Shown here in pieces: positions 21,685 through 32,773 of a DNA stretch of 64,000 nt. The position numbers were made by a program, and so were the translations under genes. The notes beneath the pieces are model-generated. The model saw only the letters and a program-made list of their open reading frames with translations. It searched no databases and had not been told where the DNA came from. The stretch covers positions 62,001 through 126,000 of the forward strand of contig NZ_AUWR01000008.1 in NCBI RefSeq assembly GCF_000455125.1, written 5' to 3'. Within the stretch, counting starts at the first letter, position 1; each line of letters opens with the position of its first letter. Source of the DNA: Mycobacterium sp. UM_WGJ. GTDB taxonomy: Bacteria; Actinomycetota; Actinomycetes; Mycobacteriales; Mycobacteriaceae.

Positions 21685-22362
21685 GTGAAGGTGCCGGGGC
21701 GTAGAAAAGACGAGGCTCAGTCCGCTGAGCCCGTGGTCTCCGCCGTCTCTGTCGACGGCGACGAGTCTGTGGGCGCCGCTCGTGGCGGGGTCACCGCGCC
21801 CAAGGGCCGGCCGACCCCGAAGCGCAGCGCCGCAGCCAAGCGCCGCGGCCCGGTGGCGCCGGCACCGATGACCTCCGCGGAGGCGCGGGCCCGGCGCAAG
21901 TCGCTGGCCGGCCCCAAGCTGAGCAAGGAGGAGCGCCGGCTCGCGAAGGCCGAGCGCCGTGAGCGGATGGCCGACCGCCGCGCACGGATGCTGTCCGGCG
22001 ACGAGTCCGCGCTGCTGGAACGCGACCGCGGCCCGGTGCGCCGCTACGTTCGCGACATCGTCGACTCCCGGTACAACCTGTTGGGCCTGTTCATGCCGGT
22101 CGCGCTGGGGCTGATGTTCATCATGATGGCGGTCCCGCAGGTCCAGTACTACATTTCGCCGGCGATGATGCTGCTGATGGTCTTGATGGCCGTCGACGGG
22201 GTGTTGGTTGCCCGCAAGGCCGGCCGGATGGCCGACGCCAAGTTCCCCAACAATGTCGAAAGCCGTTGGAAGCTGGGGCTGTACGCCGCCAGCCGCGCAT
22301 CCACGCTGCGCCGCATGCGGGCACCGCGCCCGCAGGTGCGGCGCGGCGAGCGCCTCGACTGA
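21685..22362 (+). CDS. DUF3043 membrane protein, Rv2206-like
   Basis: A 225-residue protein of unknown function. A charged, low-complexity N-terminal half, rich in Lys, Arg, Ala and Glu and probably disordered or helical, leads to the conserved core [21 protein letters not shown], then two membrane helices ([19 protein letters not shown] and [16 protein letters not shown]). The basic C-terminus ([12 protein letters not shown]) is likely cytoplasmic. The start is GTG 21685. It precedes cobT by 32 bp but has no known link to cobalamin. Confidence 0.8.
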   Translation: MKVPGRRKDEAQSAEPVVSAVSVDGDESVGAARGGVTAPKGRPTPKRSAAAKRRGPVAPAPMTSAEARARRKSLAGPKLSKEERRLAKAERRERMADRRARMLSGDESALLERDRGPVRRYVRDIVDSRYNLLGLFMPVALGLMFIMMAVPQVQYYISPAMMLLMVLMAVDGVLVARKAGRMADAKFPNNVESRWKLGLYAASRASTLRRMRAPRPQVRRGERLD

Positions 22363-22394
22363 GCCTGAATCGCGGCAGACAAACCTTGGATTCC

Positions 22395-23453
22395 GTGGAT
22401 TTCCCGCCGGTCAGCCCACCCGATGCCACGGTGGCGGCAGCGGCGCGGGCCCGGCAGGACTCGCTGACCAAACCCACGGGTTCGCTGGGCCGCCTGGAGG
22501 CCCTGTCGGTGTGGGCGGCGGCCTGCCAAGGGCAGTGTCCGCCCCGACAGTTCGAGCGCGTCCGCATTGTGGTGTTCGCCGGTGACCATGGCGTAACCCA
22601 GAGCCGGGTGTCGGCCTACCCCGCCGAGGTGACGGCGCAGATGGTCGCCAACATCGACCGCGGCGGGGCGGCCATCAACGCGCTGGCCGCGATCGGCGGG
22701 GCCGGGGTGCGGGTGGTGGACATGGCCGTCAATGATGGTGCGACCGACTCCCCCGCGATGCCGACCGAGGCCAGTGCCTACAAGGTGCGCCGCGGCAGCG
22801 GCGACATCACCAGCGAGGACGCCCTGACCGCCGAGCAGACCCTGGCCGCGGTCGAGGCAGGTCGGCGCATCGCCGACGAGGAGGTCGACAGCGGCGCTGA
22901 TCTGCTCATTCCCGGCGATATGGGGATTGGGAACACCACGGTCGCAACGACTTTGATCGCCGCGCTCACCGGCGCCGAACCCGCCGATGTCGTGGGTCAC
23001 GGGACGGGCATCGATGACGCCGGCTGGGCGCGCAAGACCGCGGCGGTGCGCGACGCCCTCTTCCGGTCCCGGCCGCAGCACGGCGATCCGGTTGCGCTCC
23101 TGCGCTGCTGCGGTGGCGCCGACTTCGCGGCGCTGGCGGGGTTCTGCGCCCAGGCCGCGGTGCGGCGCACCCCGGTGCTGCTCGACGGGCTGGCGTCGAC
23201 GGCGGCCGCTCTGGTGGCCGACCGGCTGGCACCGGGGGCCCGGGCCTGGTGGCAGGCCGGTCACCGCTCGCCGGAGCCGGCGCACGCGCTGGCCTGTGCG
23301 GCGCTGGGCCTCGAGCCGATCCTGGACCTGCAGATGCGATTGGGCGAGGGCACCGGCGCCGCGGTTGCATTGCCGGTGTTGCGCGCCGCTATCGCGGCGT
23401 TGTCGTCGATGGCGACCTTCGATGAGGCCGGCGTCAGCGACCGATCATCGTGA
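22395..23453 (+). CDS. cobT: Nicotinate-nucleotide--dimethylbenzimidazole phosphoribosyltransferase CobT
   Basis: A 352-residue enzyme that makes alpha-ribazole phosphate from nicotinate mononucleotide and dimethylbenzimidazole, for the lower loop of cobalamin. Motifs include the substrate segment [31 protein letters not shown] and the C-terminal [10 protein letters not shown]-type region (here [19 protein letters not shown]) with the catalytic Glu. The start is GTG 22395; TTG 22386 in frame is an alternative. The stop overlaps the cobS start, so the two are coupled. Confidence 0.92.
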   Translation: MDFPPVSPPDATVAAAARARQDSLTKPTGSLGRLEALSVWAAACQGQCPPRQFERVRIVVFAGDHGVTQSRVSAYPAEVTAQMVANIDRGGAAINALAAIGGAGVRVVDMAVNDGATDSPAMPTEASAYKVRRGSGDITSEDALTAEQTLAAVEAGRRIADEEVDSGADLLIPGDMGIGNTTVATTLIAALTGAEPADVVGHGTGIDDAGWARKTAAVRDALFRSRPQHGDPVALLRCCGGADFAALAGFCAQAAVRRTPVLLDGLASTAAALVADRLAPGARAWWQAGHRSPEPAHALACAALGLEPILDLQMRLGEGTGAAVALPVLRAAIAALSSMATFDEAGVSDRSS

Positions 23454-24184
23454 TCGCTTCCCTGGCAGCGTCTTTCGCGTTCGGGACGATTCTTCCCGTT
23501 CCGGCCGGCCGGCCGCCAGGCCGCGGGGCGATGACCGCGTTCCCGGTTGTCGGCGCTGCTCTGGGCGCGCTGGCCGCGGCCGTGGTGTGGGCCGGTGGTT
23601 ACGCATTCGGCCCGGGCAGCCCGGTGACCGGCCTGCTGGCCGTGGCGGCACTGCTGGCCGCCACCCGGGGGCTGCACATCGACGGAGTGGCCGACACGGC
23701 CGATGGGTTGGGGTGTTCGCGGCCCGCAGCGCAGGCGCTGCAGGTGATGCGCGAGGGTTCGACCGGCCCGTTCGGGGTGGTCGCGGTGGTGCTGGTGATC
23801 GGCCTGCAGGCGACGACTTTCCCGATGCTGAGCGCGGCACAGATCGGGCTCGCGGTCTGCGCGGGCCGGGTGGCTGCGGTGTTGGCCTGCCGGCGCGCGG
23901 TGCCGTCCGCGGCCGGAAGCATGCTGGGCGCCACGGTGGCGGGCAGTCAGCCGCTGCCGGTTGCGGCCGCCTGGGTGGCGGCACTGCTCGCCGGGGCGAT
24001 ACCTGTCGGCGCGGCGCCGTGGCATGGGCCGGTTGCCGTCGCACTGGCCCTGGGCTGCAGCGCGCTGCTGGTCAGGCACTGCGTGCGCCGCTTGGGCGGT
24101 ATCACCGGCGATGTGCTGGGGGCCGTGATCGAGTGGACGACAACGCTGGCCACGGTAGCGCTCGTCGCACTGACCGCCGGTTGA
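23450..24184 (+). CDS. cobS: Adenosylcobinamide-GDP ribazoletransferase CobS
   Basis: A 244-residue integral membrane enzyme that joins adenosylcobinamide-GDP to alpha-ribazole (phosphate), the last step of cobalamin assembly. It has several hydrophobic helices, with the conserved acidic motif [13 protein letters not shown] near residue 80 and the [10 protein letters not shown] segment that follows. The start GTG at 23450 overlaps the cobT stop by GTGA. The gene ends this conserved block. Confidence 0.92.
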   Translation: MIASLAASFAFGTILPVPAGRPPGRGAMTAFPVVGAALGALAAAVVWAGGYAFGPGSPVTGLLAVAALLAATRGLHIDGVADTADGLGCSRPAAQALQVMREGSTGPFGVVAVVLVIGLQATTFPMLSAAQIGLAVCAGRVAAVLACRRAVPSAAGSMLGATVAGSQPLPVAAAWVAALLAGAIPVGAAPWHGPVAVALALGCSALLVRHCVRRLGGITGDVLGAVIEWTTTLATVALVALTAG

Positions 24185-24309
24185 CCGCTTCTTCTTTTCG
24201 CATTTTTTCCGGACTCCTGGACATTTCTCCGCCATTATGTGTTATACCCAGATGACGGTTGTGAAAATTGCGGCGTCCATTAGCATCGTGGTCCGGGGGA
24301 GGACGCTGG

Positions 24310-24480
24310 ATGACGCGCCATCAGAGCTATAGCAAGCGGAGTCGGGAATCACGCAAGGCGATGACCGACGGCACCGTTGACGACGACGTTGACGACGACT
24401 ACCTCGCCTGTTGCGAGCGGGTGTCCCAGGATTGGCCGCTGGTGGCCGACGCGGACCTTCCGCCGAACCCGGTGACCTGA
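24310..24480 (+). CDS. Small acidic protein of unknown function (56 aa)
   Basis: A 56-residue ORF with a basic N-terminus (TRHQSYSKRSRESRK) and an acidic middle (DGTVDDDVDDDY) followed by CC. I recognise no family. It deserves a call because a strong ribosome site, GGGGAGG, sits seven bases before ATG 24310 and because the 125 bp upstream are unusually AT-rich for this genome, as a promoter would be. It lies between cobS and the PGRS gene with 141 bp on its far side. It could be a small regulatory or stress protein; that is a guess. Confidence 0.55.
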   Translation: MTRHQSYSKRSRESRKAMTDGTVDDDVDDDYLACCERVSQDWPLVADADLPPNPVT

Positions 24481-24621
24481 CTCTTCCCCGGCACGCGACG
24501 CTGCGCCCCCGCCGCCTGCCCGTGCCCCGAAATGCAGTAGTCGACTACTGCATGCCCTCCTTGCCGGGCGTCATAGCGTCTGTGCTTATCGGATCACCAG
24601 GGCTTGCAAAGGGAATGCATC

Positions 24622-26721
24622 ATGTCTGGTCAGCGCAACAGCAAACAACACCACGTCGTCCGGCTGGTCGGGCTCGGTAGCGCAGCCGGCGCGGTCTTGG
24701 CATTCGGCCTGGGACCGGTAGGCACCGCACCGGCCCAGGCGGACCCGTTCGACTGGATCGTCGACCTGTTCGATCCGGCCAGCTGGTCGTGGCTGGGCGT
24801 GGAGAACAACGCCGACCTGGACCTGGCGTACCTCGGGCTCTCACCGGCCGCCGCCGACACCGATCCCACCCTGGCCGAACTGTTCGACACCTGGATCTAC
24901 ACCCCGATCCACGACGCCGGCCAAGCCTGGCTGGCCACCCCATCCGGCATCGAGGCCAGCACCTGGATCAACACCCTCTTCGGCAACGGCCAGCTGCTGA
25001 TCGGCAACGGCGCCGACGGCGTCAGCGGCGGCACCAACGAACAGGCCGTGGGCGGCGACGGTGGGCTGTGGTTCGGCGACGGCGGACACGGTGGCACCGC
25101 TGTCGGCGGTTGGGGCGGCAATGGCGGCAACGCCGGGTTCTTCGGTAACGGTGGCGCCGGCGGCTACGGCGGTGGGCCCGGCTCCGGCGACTATCCCGGC
25201 GACGGCGGCGACGGCGGCAACGGCGGGATCTTCATGGGCCACGGCGGCGATGGCGGCGGCGGCGGAAACGGGGCCGCCGGCTTCGACGGCGGTCATGGCG
25301 GCGACGGCGGCGACGCGGTGAGTTGGCTGTTCGGCAATGGCGGAGCAGGCGGGCGCGGCGGGGACGGCGGCGACGGAGCGGCCGGCGGTGTGGGCGGCGA
25401 CGGCTGGTACGGCGGCGACGGAGGAAGTACCTTCGCCCTCGTCGGTGACGGGGGCATCGGCGGAGCCGGCGGCAACGGCGGTGACGGTGGGTCCGCAGGC
25501 GCCGCCGGTACCGGTGGTGACGGAGGTTACGGCGGCCTGGGAGGCAACGGCGGCGCCGCCGTGACCGGCGCGGGCGGCGGCGGCGGGGCTGGTGGAAACG
25601 GCGGCAACGGCGGCAACGGCGGGACCACCTCCGGTCACGGCGGCGATGGCGGGGTCGGCTGGGGCGGCGGACGCAGCGGGAGCAACCTCTTCGACAGGTA
25701 CTCCGGGACCGGCGGATCCGGCGGCCGCGGCGGTGACGGTGGCGACGCCAGCGTCGCCGGCTACTCGGCGGGTCGCGGCAACGGCGGTGGATGGGGCGGC
25801 TTCGGTGAAGTCGGTGGAGCGGGCGGCGACGGGGGCGCAGGCGGCAGCGGCAGTGGCGGCGCGATCGGTGCCGCCGGCGGCGCCGGTGGGACATCGGGGT
25901 TCGGCGTCGCCGGCACCGGTGCCGGCGGCAACGGTGGTCACGGCGGCGCCGACGGCGGGGGCACGGGCGGGGTGGGTGGCCTCGGGGCCGCCGCCTCTTC
26001 CGGGACCACTGCCGGCGGCGGCGGTGGTGGTGGCGGCGTCGGCAGTGACGGCGGTACTGGTGGTGCGGGTGGTGCGGGCGGTGCCGGCGGCACCGGCAGC
26101 GGCCTCGACATCACCGGCCGCCTGGCAGGGGTGGGCGGCGCCGGCGGGACTGGCGGCGAGGGCGGCCGCGGCATCGGCGCCGGCAGCACCGGCGGGGACG
26201 GTGGGGTTGGCGGGGTCGGCGGGTCCGGTAGCGGAATCAGTGCCGTCGGCGGCGGTTTCGGCATCGGAGGTCGCGGTGGAGACGGCGGGACCGGCGGCGT
26301 CGCCTTCAATGTCGGCACGGGCGGCGAAGGCGGTGCAGGGGGCGTGGGCGGTGACGGCACCGGCGGCAGCTCCGTCGTCATCGGGCAAGGCGCCATCGGC
26401 GGCGGCGGCGGTACGGGTGGTGTCGGCGGCACCGCCGACGGCTTCGTCGACGCGGGAGCCGACGGCTACAACGATGGCACCGGCGGTGTGGGCGGTGACG
26501 GCGGCGCCGGCGGCGATGCGACCACTGCCGCCGCGGGCACCGCCACCGGCGGGTTCGGCGGCACCGGCGGGGCCGGCGGGGTCGCCCACCCCGGCGCGGA
26601 CGGCAGCGGCGGTGTGGGCGGCGCGGGCCAAACCGTCACCGACGGCGCGGGTGCCTCCGGCGGTGATGGCGGACCAGGCGGCGCCGACGGCACACCCGGC
26701 ACACCGGGAGTGCCGGGCTAA
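24622..26721 (+). CDS. Secreted PGRS-type glycine-rich protein without a PE domain
   Basis: A 699-residue protein. It starts at ATG 24622 with AAGGGA seven bases in front. A Sec-type signal peptide ([20 protein letters not shown] ending in PAQA before DPFDW) leads to about 100 residues of unique sequence, then, from about residue 130, some 570 residues of GGxGG repeats rich in Gly, Ala, Asp and Asn, ending in [10 protein letters not shown]. The repeat is of the PE_PGRS type, which binds calcium as parallel beta-rolls in some members, but the PE domain that normally directs type VII secretion is missing. Its function is unknown; surface location is inferred. It meets ilvE tail to tail with a 4-base overlap. 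Confidence 0.85.
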   Translation: MSGQRNSKQHHVVRLVGLGSAAGAVLAFGLGPVGTAPAQADPFDWIVDLFDPASWSWLGVENNADLDLAYLGLSPAAADTDPTLAELFDTWIYTPIHDAGQAWLATPSGIEASTWINTLFGNGQLLIGNGADGVSGGTNEQAVGGDGGLWFGDGGHGGTAVGGWGGNGGNAGFFGNGGAGGYGGGPGSGDYPGDGGDGGNGGIFMGHGGDGGGGGNGAAGFDGGHGGDGGDAVSWLFGNGGAGGRGGDGGDGAAGGVGGDGWYGGDGGSTFALVGDGGIGGAGGNGGDGGSAGAAGTGGDGGYGGLGGNGGAAVTGAGGGGGAGGNGGNGGNGGTTSGHGGDGGVGWGGGRSGSNLFDRYSGTGGSGGRGGDGGDASVAGYSAGRGNGGGWGGFGEVGGAGGDGGAGGSGSGGAIGAAGGAGGTSGFGVAGTGAGGNGGHGGADGGGTGGVGGLGAAASSGTTAGGGGGGGGVGSDGGTGGAGGAGGAGGTGSGLDITGRLAGVGGAGGTGGEGGRGIGAGSTGGDGGVGGVGGSGSGISAVGGGFGIGGRGGDGGTGGVAFNVGTGGEGGAGGVGGDGTGGSSVVIGQGAIGGGGGTGGVGGTADGFVDAGADGYNDGTGGVGGDGGAGGDATTAAAGTATGGFGGTGGAGGVAHPGADGSGGVGGAGQTVTDGAGASGGDGGPGGADGTPGTPGVPG

Positions 26722-27824
26722 TCCAGCCGGGCCATCCAGCCGTGGGTGTCGGCGAAGGTACCGCGCTGAATACCGGTCAGAGTGTCCCGCAGCGCCATGG
26801 TGACCTCGCCGGGCTGACCGTCGGCGATGGTGAATTCGCCTTCGGCGGATTTGACCTGTGACACCGGGGTGATGACCGCAGCCGTCCCGCAGGCGAAGAC
26901 CTCGGTGATCTCCCCCGAGGCGGCCTTCTTCTGCCATTCACTGACATCGATCTTGCGTTCTTCGACACTGAACCCGGCATCGGTTGCCAACTGCAGCAAG
27001 GAGTCCCGGGTGATACCGGGCAGCAGCGAGCCGGACAACTCAGGAGTGACCAGGCGCGCCGAGCCACCGGTGCCGAACACGAAGAACAGGTTCATCCCGC
27101 CCATCTCTTCGACATAGCGCCGCTCGGCCGCATCCAGCCACACCACCTGATCGCAGCCGTTGTCGGCGGCCTGGGCCTGCGCGACCAGTGATGCCGCGTA
27201 ATTACCGCCGAACTTGGCCGCGCCGGTGCCGCCGGGGCAGGCCCGCACGTACTCCGTCGACAGCCACACGCTCACCGGCTTGATCCCGCCCTTGAAGTAC
27301 GCGCCGGCCGGTGAGCCCATCACCAGGCAGCGGTACTCGTTGGCGGGACGGACCCCCAGGCCCGGCTCGGTGGCGAAGACGAATGGCCGCAGGTACAGCG
27401 ACTCCTCGCCGCCCGCCTCCGGCACCCAGGCGCCATCCACGGCGATCAGCTGCCGCAACGACTCGATGAACAGCTCGTCGGGCAGCTCCGGAATGGCCAG
27501 CCGTCGCGACGAGGCCCGCATCCGCGCGGCATTGGCCTCGGGCCGGAAAGAGACGATCGACCCGTCGCTCCACCGGTAGGCCTTGAGCCCTTCGAACACC
27601 TCTTGCGCGTAGTGCAGGACGATGGCCGACGGGTCCAGTTCGATGGGTCCGTAGGGAATGACCCGCGCATTGTGCCAACCCGCGTCCACCGTGTAGTCGA
27701 TCGACACCATGTGGTCGGTGTGGTACTTGCCGAAACCCGGCTCCGCCAAAATGGATTCGCGCACCTCGTCCGGCGTCGGGTTTGCGGTGACCGACACATG
27801 GAACTCGAGGAGGCTGCTCGTCAT
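26718..27824 (-). CDS. ilvE: Branched-chain amino-acid aminotransferase IlvE
   Basis: A 368-residue class IV PLP aminotransferase for the last step of Leu, Ile and Val synthesis and the first of their breakdown. The PLP lysine is in [13 protein letters not shown], with [13 protein letters not shown] and GTAAVITPV contacting the cofactor phosphate. ATG 27824 is chosen over an upstream frame start at 27893 because the length then equals the family's and the sequence MTSSLLEF begins the conserved part. It is followed closely upstream by gcvT on the same strand, without an obvious shared role. Confidence 0.94.
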   Translation of the reverse strand: MTSSLLEFHVSVTANPTPDEVRESILAEPGFGKYHTDHMVSIDYTVDAGWHNARVIPYGPIELDPSAIVLHYAQEVFEGLKAYRWSDGSIVSFRPEANAARMRASSRRLAIPELPDELFIESLRQLIAVDGAWVPEAGGEESLYLRPFVFATEPGLGVRPANEYRCLVMGSPAGAYFKGGIKPVSVWLSTEYVRACPGGTGAAKFGGNYAASLVAQAQAADNGCDQVVWLDAAERRYVEEMGGMNLFFVFGTGGSARLVTPELSGSLLPGITRDSLLQLATDAGFSVEERKIDVSEWQKKAASGEITEVFACGTAAVITPVSQVKSAEGEFTIADGQPGEVTMALRDTLTGIQRGTFADTHGWMARLD

Positions 27825-27847
27825 GCAGCGATTGTATAACCGGTGCG

Positions 27848-28942
27848 CTAGCGGGTTTTTGCCGTGACGAACGGCGGCGTCACCACCTGGCATTCGACGG
27901 CGCGACCGCGCACGTCGACGGTGAGCTGGGCGCCGTCCTCGATACCCGCATCTACATCGATCAGCGCCAGCGCAATGCCGGCCTTCAGCGTCGGCGAGAA
28001 CGTGCCCGAGGTGGTGACCCCGACCCGGCGGTCACCGTCGAGCACGGCCAGGTCGGCACGCAGCACTCCCCGACCCGTGGCGCGCAGCCCCCGCAGCAGC
28101 CGCGCGGGACCGGCCGCCTTCTCCGCCAGCAGTGCGTCGCGGCCGAAGAACGATTCCTTCTTCCAGCCGATCGCCCACCCGCAACGGGCCTGCAGCGGTG
28201 AGATGGCCGGCGACAGTTCATGGCCGTGCAGCGCATAACCCATCTCGGTGCGCAACGTGTCGCGGGCACCCAGGCCGGCCGGCTCACCGCCGATCGCCCG
28301 CACGGCCTCTACCAGCGCGTCGAACACCACCCCCGCCGAGTCCCAGTCCGGCAGCAGCTCATAGCCGTGTTCACCGGTGTAGCCGGACCGGCACACCCGC
28401 ACCGGCACGCCGGCGTAGGCGGCGTCGGCGAACGCCATGTAGTCCATCTCGGTCGGCAGGCCGAGACCCGCCACAACCTCGGCCGATCGCGGGCCCTGCA
28501 CGGCCAGCACCGCGCGCGAACGATGTTCGTCGGTGATCGTCACCCCGGCCGGCGCCACCTCCTGCAGCACGGCCACCACGGCCGCGGTGTTGGCGGCATT
28601 GGGCACCAGAAAGATCTCGTCGTCGGCGACGTAGTAGGCGATCAAGTCGTCGATAACGCCACCAGATTCGTTGCAGCACAAGGTGTATTGGGCCTGCCCC
28701 GGCGTGATTCTGGCCAGGTCGTTGGTGAGCGTCGCATTGACGAAGGCGGCCGCGCCCGCACCACGAACAGTCGCCTTGCCCAGATGGCTGACGTCGAACA
28801 GCCCGACGCTGGCGCGGGTGGCATTGTGCTCGGCGACGGTGCCGGCGTAGGACACCGGCATCAGCCACCCGCCGAACTCGGCGAAGCTGGCGCCCAGTGC
28901 GCGATGGTGGTCTTCCAGGGGTCCGTGTTGCAGTTCGCTCAC
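27848..28942 (-). CDS. gcvT: Aminomethyltransferase GcvT (glycine cleavage T protein)
   Basis: A 364-residue folate-binding enzyme. In glycine cleavage it moves the methylene group from the lipoyl arm of GcvH to tetrahydrofolate, releasing ammonia. The N-terminal [20 protein letters not shown] and FDVSHLGK are typical; the catalytic Asp lies in the LTNDLARI segment. The start is GTG 28942, with GGTGGA five bases before it. The lipoyl connection with lipB/lipA and dlaT 4-8 kb away is thematic only; gcvP and gcvH are not here. Confidence 0.92.
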   Translation of the reverse strand: MSELQHGPLEDHHRALGASFAEFGGWLMPVSYAGTVAEHNATRASVGLFDVSHLGKATVRGAGAAAFVNATLTNDLARITPGQAQYTLCCNESGGVIDDLIAYYVADDEIFLVPNAANTAAVVAVLQEVAPAGVTITDEHRSRAVLAVQGPRSAEVVAGLGLPTEMDYMAFADAAYAGVPVRVCRSGYTGEHGYELLPDWDSAGVVFDALVEAVRAIGGEPAGLGARDTLRTEMGYALHGHELSPAISPLQARCGWAIGWKKESFFGRDALLAEKAAGPARLLRGLRATGRGVLRADLAVLDGDRRVGVTTSGTFSPTLKAGIALALIDVDAGIEDGAQLTVDVRGRAVECQVVTPPFVTAKTR

Positions 28943-28974
28943 GTCGATCCACCCTAATCGGCACACTGGTGTGA

Positions 28975-30063
28975 ATGGTCGATTGGGATGCGCTCGAAGC
29001 TGCCGGTATCGCTGACGCCAGGGACCGTGCCGGCCTGGTCGAATACCTCCACGGCCTCGGGTTCAGCACCGAAGAGATGGCCGACGCCGAACGCCGGGGC
29101 CGGTTGTTCGGCCTGGCCGGTGACGCGGTCGGGCGTTCGGGTCCGCCCGACTACACGCTGCGCACCGCCGCCGAAGCACTGGGCGTCCCCCTCGACGACG
29201 TCGCCCAGGCCTGGCGAATGCTCGGGCTCAGTGTTCCTAGCCCGGACACCCCCGCGCTGAGCCAGGCCGACGTGGACGGGTTGGCCACCTGGGTGCAGAT
29301 GCGGTCCTACCTCGGCGAACCGGTAGACGGCTTCCTGCGGGTGCTGGGCGCGACGATGGCGCGGCTGGCTGAGGCCGAGTCGTCGATGATCCGGCTCAGC
29401 GAGCCCGACATGTGGTTGGGTCACACCCGCGACGAGCTACGTACCGCGCGGGCCTGGCGCTCGGTTGCGGCCTATATCCCGCGCATCGGCGCGATGATCG
29501 ACGCCGTCCACCGCCAGCATCAGGTCAGCCACCGGACATTCCTCGAGGGGCTGGCCGGTGGGCCGGCGGCCAGCCTGATGTGCGGTGTCGGGTTCGCCGA
29601 CCTGACCGGTTTCACCGCGCTGACTCAAGTCCTCACGTCCGCGGAGCTGGCCACGCTGCTCACCGACTTCGCCGGCACCGTCGCCGACGTGGTGCATTGC
29701 GACGGCGGGCGAGTGGTCAAGTTCATCGGCGACGCGGTGATGTGGGTGAGTGCGACCGGAGAATTGCTGGCCAGGGCGGCGATCGACCTTGTCGACCATC
29801 CCAAGGCCCGCAAAGCCGGATTGCAGGTGCGCGCCGGGGTGGCCTACGGCGAGATGGTGGCGATCAACGGTGACTACTTCGGGACCCCGGTCAATCTGGC
29901 CGCGCGTCTGGTGGACGCGGCCACACCCAGGCAGGTGCTGGCCTCGACCTGCGTCCGTGACCAACTCCCCGAGTGGCCGGCCACACTTCAGGAACCGTTG
30001 ACGCTCAAGGGTTTCGACCAACCCGTCCCGGCATACCAATTGCACCCGAACCCGGATCGTTAG
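28975..30063 (+). CDS. Class III adenylate cyclase, Rv2212-like
   Basis: A 362-residue soluble nucleotidyl cyclase that makes cAMP from ATP. The N-terminal 190 residues form a regulatory region of helices (in Rv2212 it mediates pH and fatty-acid sensing). The catalytic domain starts near residue 200: [10 protein letters not shown] carries the first metal Asp, [13 protein letters not shown] the substrate-selecting Lys and the second Asp, and [13 protein letters not shown] the transition-state Asn and Arg. All key residues are present, so it should be active as a homodimer. It begins at ATG 28975, divergent from gcvT by 32 bp, and is followed 11 bp later by pepB. Confidence 0.92.
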   Translation: MVDWDALEAAGIADARDRAGLVEYLHGLGFSTEEMADAERRGRLFGLAGDAVGRSGPPDYTLRTAAEALGVPLDDVAQAWRMLGLSVPSPDTPALSQADVDGLATWVQMRSYLGEPVDGFLRVLGATMARLAEAESSMIRLSEPDMWLGHTRDELRTARAWRSVAAYIPRIGAMIDAVHRQHQVSHRTFLEGLAGGPAASLMCGVGFADLTGFTALTQVLTSAELATLLTDFAGTVADVVHCDGGRVVKFIGDAVMWVSATGELLARAAIDLVDHPKARKAGLQVRAGVAYGEMVAINGDYFGTPVNLAARLVDAATPRQVLASTCVRDQLPEWPATLQEPLTLKGFDQPVPAYQLHPNPDR

Positions 30064-30074
30064 GGTGAGTGCTT

Positions 30075-31619
30075 GTGAGCACCGAACCCGGACACCCCGC
30101 CCCTTCCGTCACCGTCGCCGCCTCGCTGCCCGCGAACGCCGATGAGGCCGTGCTGATCGTGCCGGTCGTCTCGGCCGGTGAGGATTCTGAATCCGGCGCC
30201 TCGGTCGCGACGACTGAGCCGGCGCTGCCCGCCGAGGCGATTGCCGAGATCGAGGCGGGACTGCGCGCCCTCGGCGCCAAGGGCGGCAGCGAGCAGGTGA
30301 ACCGGCTGCTGGTGGCGTCGCTTCCGGTGGCCAGCGTGGTGACCGTCGGGTTGGGCAAGCCGCGTGAGTCCTGGCCGGCCGACACCGTCCGCCGGGCCGC
30401 CGGAAATGCGGCGCGTTCACTCAACGGCACCGCCGCGGTGATCAGCATGCTGAGCGGACTACCCGGTGACGGGGTGCTGGCCGCCGGTGTCGAGGGGCTG
30501 CTGCTGGGCGGCTACCGATTCACCACGTTCCGCAGCGAGAAGACCGCCCCCAAGGAACCGGGCCTGCGGGCGGTGACCGTGCTGTCCACCGCGACCGACG
30601 CCGAGGCACAGGCGGCGCGCGGCGCCGAGATCGCCGCCGCGGTAGCCACCGCGCGCGACTTCGTCAACACCCCGCCCAGCCACCTGTTTCCAGCCGAATT
30701 CGCCGACCGCGCCAAAGCACTGGGCGAGTCGGCCGGCCTGGAGGTCGAGGTGCTCGACGAACAGGCGCTCGCCGAGGCCGGCTACGGCGGAGTGATCGGG
30801 GTGGGACAGGGCTCCTCGCGCCCGCCCCGTCTGGTGCGGTTGGTCCACCACGGATCACGCCTGCTCGACAAGCCGGAAAGCGCGAAGAAGGTGGCGCTGG
30901 TCGGCAAGGGCATCACCTTCGATACCGGTGGCATCTCGATCAAGCCGGCCGCCTCGATGCACCACATGACGTCCGACATGGGCGGAGCGGCTGCGGTGAT
31001 CGCGACGGTGGTGCTGGCCGCCCGTCGCGGGCTGCCGATCGATGTGACCGCGACCGTGCCGATGGCCGAGAACATGCCGTCGTCCACCGCGCAGCGCCCG
31101 GGCGACGTGCTCACGCAGTACGGCGGCACCACCGTCGAGGTACTCAACACCGACGCCGAGGGCCGGTTGATCCTGGCCGACGCGATCGTGCGGGCCTGCG
31201 AGGACAACCCGGACTATCTCATCGAGACCTCGACGCTGACCGGCGCGCAGACGGTGGCGCTGGGCGCGCGCATCCCCGGGGTGATGGGCTCAGACGAGTT
31301 CCGCGACCGAGTGGCGGCGATCTCGCAGGCCGTCGGCGAGAACGGCTGGCCGATGCCACTGCCCGACGAGCTCAAAGAGGACCTGAAGTCGACGGTGGCC
31401 GACCTCGCCAACGTCAGTGGTCAGCGTTTCGCCGGCATGTTGGTTGCCGGGGTGTACCTGCGTGAGTTCGTGGCCGACGGTGTCGACTGGGTCCACATCG
31501 ATGTTGCGGGGCCGGCCTACAACTCCGGCAGCGCCTGGGGCTACACGCCCAAGGGCGGCACCGGGGTGCCGACCCGCACCATGTTCGCGGTGCTGGAAGA
31601 CATCGCCGCGAACGGATAA
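30075..31619 (+). CDS. pepB: Leucyl aminopeptidase PepB (M17 family)
   Basis: A 514-residue cytoplasmic aminopeptidase that uses two metal ions to remove N-terminal residues. Metal and catalytic residues are in [15 protein letters not shown] (Lys, Asp) and the M17 signature [12 protein letters not shown] (Asp, Glu, Arg); [11 protein letters not shown] provides a further Asp. The start GTG 30075 fits the homologue; another GTG lies two codons earlier. It is probably co-transcribed with the cyclase gene. Confidence 0.93.
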   Translation: MSTEPGHPAPSVTVAASLPANADEAVLIVPVVSAGEDSESGASVATTEPALPAEAIAEIEAGLRALGAKGGSEQVNRLLVASLPVASVVTVGLGKPRESWPADTVRRAAGNAARSLNGTAAVISMLSGLPGDGVLAAGVEGLLLGGYRFTTFRSEKTAPKEPGLRAVTVLSTATDAEAQAARGAEIAAAVATARDFVNTPPSHLFPAEFADRAKALGESAGLEVEVLDEQALAEAGYGGVIGVGQGSSRPPRLVRLVHHGSRLLDKPESAKKVALVGKGITFDTGGISIKPAASMHHMTSDMGGAAAVIATVVLAARRGLPIDVTATVPMAENMPSSTAQRPGDVLTQYGGTTVEVLNTDAEGRLILADAIVRACEDNPDYLIETSTLTGAQTVALGARIPGVMGSDEFRDRVAAISQAVGENGWPMPLPDELKEDLKSTVADLANVSGQRFAGMLVAGVYLREFVADGVDWVHIDVAGPAYNSGSAWGYTPKGGTGVPTRTMFAVLEDIAANG

Positions 31620-31638
31620 CCGACGGCCGGCGTCAGGC

Positions 31639-32541
31639 TTATTCCTCCGCGCTCTGGGCGTTGCGCACCGGCCGGGGCGGCCTCGCGGGGTTTTCGACGC
31701 CCTGTTGAAACGACAGCGCCGCACTTTGCACCAACATCAACACGGCGAACACGGCAACCCAGAGCCAGGACTCCGTCGCGTCCAGGTGAGATGCCACATC
31801 GGTTTTCGGCAGCGCCGCCATTGAGCGGGTGATCGCCGCGACGATCACCACGGTGCTCAAGTACGGGAACGCGGTCCGGATGCGGCCGGCCATGGGCCCG
31901 ATCGGCGATTCGCTGCGCCGTCGTGCCCGTCCCAGGAACCAACCGATCGCACAGGCCGCGGCGACGGCGACCGTGATGGGCACCGACAGTCGGTTGGCGT
32001 CGTCCCACAGCGGCTGCAATGGCTGATGCGTCTGCGGGTCACCGAGTGCGAGCGCCAGGTCGGCCAGCGTCGCCTCCACGAAGAACACCGCGATCGGCGG
32101 GACCAGGACCGCCACGATGAACACGCAATGTCTGATCAGTGTGCCTGCGCTACCCGAGACGAACTGCACTACGGCGTACAGCAGAATATAGAGCGAGGCC
32201 ACAAATGATATGCCGCCCAACAGTTCTGCGGATGTGGCCCGACCGCTGACCACCGCGCATCCCTGTTCGCCGGCCAGCAGGCTGTATTGCACCGCCGTCA
32301 GGAACAGCCCCAGAAATGCGTTCATCAGCGCGACCCCGGTAAGGGTCTCGTGCTCGACCTCGCGCGGGTCCGGCGCATGACCGTCGCTGCGACGCCGATA
32401 CGCACGATCGAGCACCAAATTGATGACAACGAACGCGAAACCGGCCAGCAAACCGGCTAGTTGGGCATAGTTGCGGGCCACGATCGAGACATCGAAGCCG
32501 GTCCACAGCTCGCAGGCTGCAGCGATCTGCTCAGTTGGCAC
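31639..32541 (-). CDS. Multi-pass membrane protein of unknown function
   Basis: A 300-residue protein with about seven hydrophobic helices (for example YAQLAGLLAGFAFVVINLVL, VALMNAFLGLFLTAVQYSLL, IRHCVFIVAVLVPPIAVFF and WLWVAVFAVLMLVQSAALSF). Basic loops such as RAYRRRSDG fall on the inside. I do not recognise a family. GTG 32541 is the most likely start; there is no clear ribosome site, and the frame runs on upstream antisense to dlaT, which I regard as chance. In M. tuberculosis this slot, between pepB and dlaT, holds ephD, so this gene is a replacement or insertion. Confidence 0.7.
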   Translation of the reverse strand: MPTEQIAAACELWTGFDVSIVARNYAQLAGLLAGFAFVVINLVLDRAYRRRSDGHAPDPREVEHETLTGVALMNAFLGLFLTAVQYSLLAGEQGCAVVSGRATSAELLGGISFVASLYILLYAVVQFVSGSAGTLIRHCVFIVAVLVPPIAVFFVEATLADLALALGDPQTHQPLQPLWDDANRLSVPITVAVAAACAIGWFLGRARRRSESPIGPMAGRIRTAFPYLSTVVIVAAITRSMAALPKTDVASHLDATESWLWVAVFAVLMLVQSAALSFQQGVENPARPPRPVRNAQSAEE

Positions 32542-32773
32542 CCGCGAGATATTAGTGACGCTGAAGCGGCCGCAGTAGTGCTTTGAGGGACGCTGCGGTG
32601 CGCCATACCCGACGGCGTCGAGAGCCCTTCGACCGCCACCTCGATGTGTGCCGACGACGCCGCAATGACAGGATGGTTTTCGACAGTCCACCTGGACACC
32701 GCCCTCGCCCCACCACTGACGTGGTATCCAGGAAACGACGTGCAGCGACCGATCGAGCGAGGAGTCAACAACG

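Noticed and set aside
25010-26715. Possible CRISPR array or satellite because of dense short repeats
   Set aside because: Repeats are imperfect, in frame and codon-based (GGx), with no constant repeat and spacer lengths; this is PGRS coding sequence.
24841-26937. A 698-codon minus-strand frame rich in Ala, Thr and Val
   Set aside because: It is the complement of the PGRS repeats; repetitive GGC codons keep several frames open.
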